Source: Armatimonadota bacterium (lineage in GTDB: Bacteria; Armatimonadota; UBA5829). From it: DNA of 5,799 nt. A program made the translations under genes and the position numbers. Shown here piece by piece: positions 5,426 to 5,799 of this stretch. The notes under the pieces were generated by a model. The model was given only the letters and a program-made list of their open reading frames with translations, did not search any database and was not told the DNA's origin. Location of the stretch: NCBI GenBank assembly GCA_023398345.1, contig JAEWSK010000142.1, forward strand, positions 1 through 5,799, given 5' to 3'. Numbering within the stretch: position 1 is the stretch's first letter; every line of letters starts with the position of its first letter.

Positions 5426-5799
5426 ATGCGAAGAACAAAGATAGTCTGCACAATTGGACCGGCGACCAGTTCGCCGGCAATACTTGAGAAGATGATAAAG
5501 GCCGGCATGGATGTCGCCAGGCTCAACTTCTCGCACGGCACTTATGACGAGCATCTGGAACGGATCCGGCTTATACGCTCGCTGTCGACTAAACTCGGCC
5601 GGACGATCGGTATTTTACAAGATCTGTCCGGGCCAAAAATTCGTATAGGAAAGATTGCACCGTCTCCTGTCCGTGTCGAATCCGGCGCGCAGTTTACGTT
5701 TACTACTCGCGATGTTGATGGTGACGCGACTCAAGTGACGCTGCCGTTTCCAAAATTGCCGGCTCAACTCAAGCGCGGGCAGTTGATATACGTGGATGA
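5426..5799 (+). CDS. pyk: Pyruvate kinase, N-terminal part (cut by window end)
   Basis: The visible 124 residues are the start of pyruvate kinase, which converts phosphoenolpyruvate and ADP to pyruvate and ATP at the last step of glycolysis in the cytoplasm. RRTKIVCTIGPATSS (2-16) is the family's opening strand and loop. R32-x-N34-x-S36-H37 in ARLNFSHG provides the conserved arginine and the potassium and nucleotide site residues, and QDLSGPKIRIG (65-75) is the hinge into the mobile B domain, which continues to the edge. IYVD at the end is the usual lead-in to the IYVDDG-type segment. The protein is usually about 470-590 residues, so roughly three quarters is missing. The ATG at 5426 gives the typical short N-terminus, but there is no SD before it. 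With the promoter-like boxes just upstream this suggests leaderless translation. The gene is separated from the upstream gene by a terminator. Confidence 0.96.
   Translation, partial: MRRTKIVCTIGPATSSPAILEKMIKAGMDVARLNFSHGTYDEHLERIRLIRSLSTKLGRTIGILQDLSGPKIRIGKIAPSPVRVESGAQFTFTTRDVDGDATQVTLPFPKLPAQLKRGQLIYVD

Overview
The window looks like chromosomal DNA from a free-living, probably Gram-negative-type bacterium with type IV pili. It carries the start of a PilM-like gene, a small DUF5658-type membrane protein, an Hsp20 chaperone, two glycoside-hydrolase-like proteins and the start of a pyruvate kinase gene. Base composition looks roughly balanced, and Shine-Dalgarno (SD) sites of the GGAGG/GAGG type are common. 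DUF4838 and DUF5658 proteins together with PilM would fit Armatimonadota, Planctomycetota or a similar phylum. I cannot fix the taxon from this sequence.

Layout. Positions 1-3038 are all minus-strand genes: pilM (cut by the window start), the DUF5658-like gene, hsp20 with its own terminator, and a 475-residue TIM-barrel-like protein. Gaps of 134-180 bases separate them, so they are probably separate transcription units rather than one operon. Positions 3443-5329 (plus strand) encode a 628-residue DUF4838 / GH67-like protein, followed by a clear hairpin terminator. pyk starts at 5426 (plus) and runs off the window end.

The 404-base gap between the two divergent glycoside-hydrolase-like genes (3039-3442) is the most unusual part. 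It holds a strong sigma70-type promoter for the minus-strand gene. Next to that is a roughly 213-bp symmetric array of seven hairpins: three on each side of a perfect 38-bp palindrome, with matching AGATGA / TCATCT ends. The two halves look like diverged inverted copies of one three-hairpin module. Stem bases have changed in paired fashion, which suggests that structure is or was conserved. I read it as a MITE-like or REP-like element, although a role between the divergent promoters is possible.

Functionally, the divergent pair probably acts on carbohydrate. Neither protein shows a signal peptide, so any activity would be cytoplasmic. pyk appears to have a promoter placed so that its transcript begins at or very near the ATG, which would make it leaderless. 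That promoter overlaps the terminator of the upstream gene.
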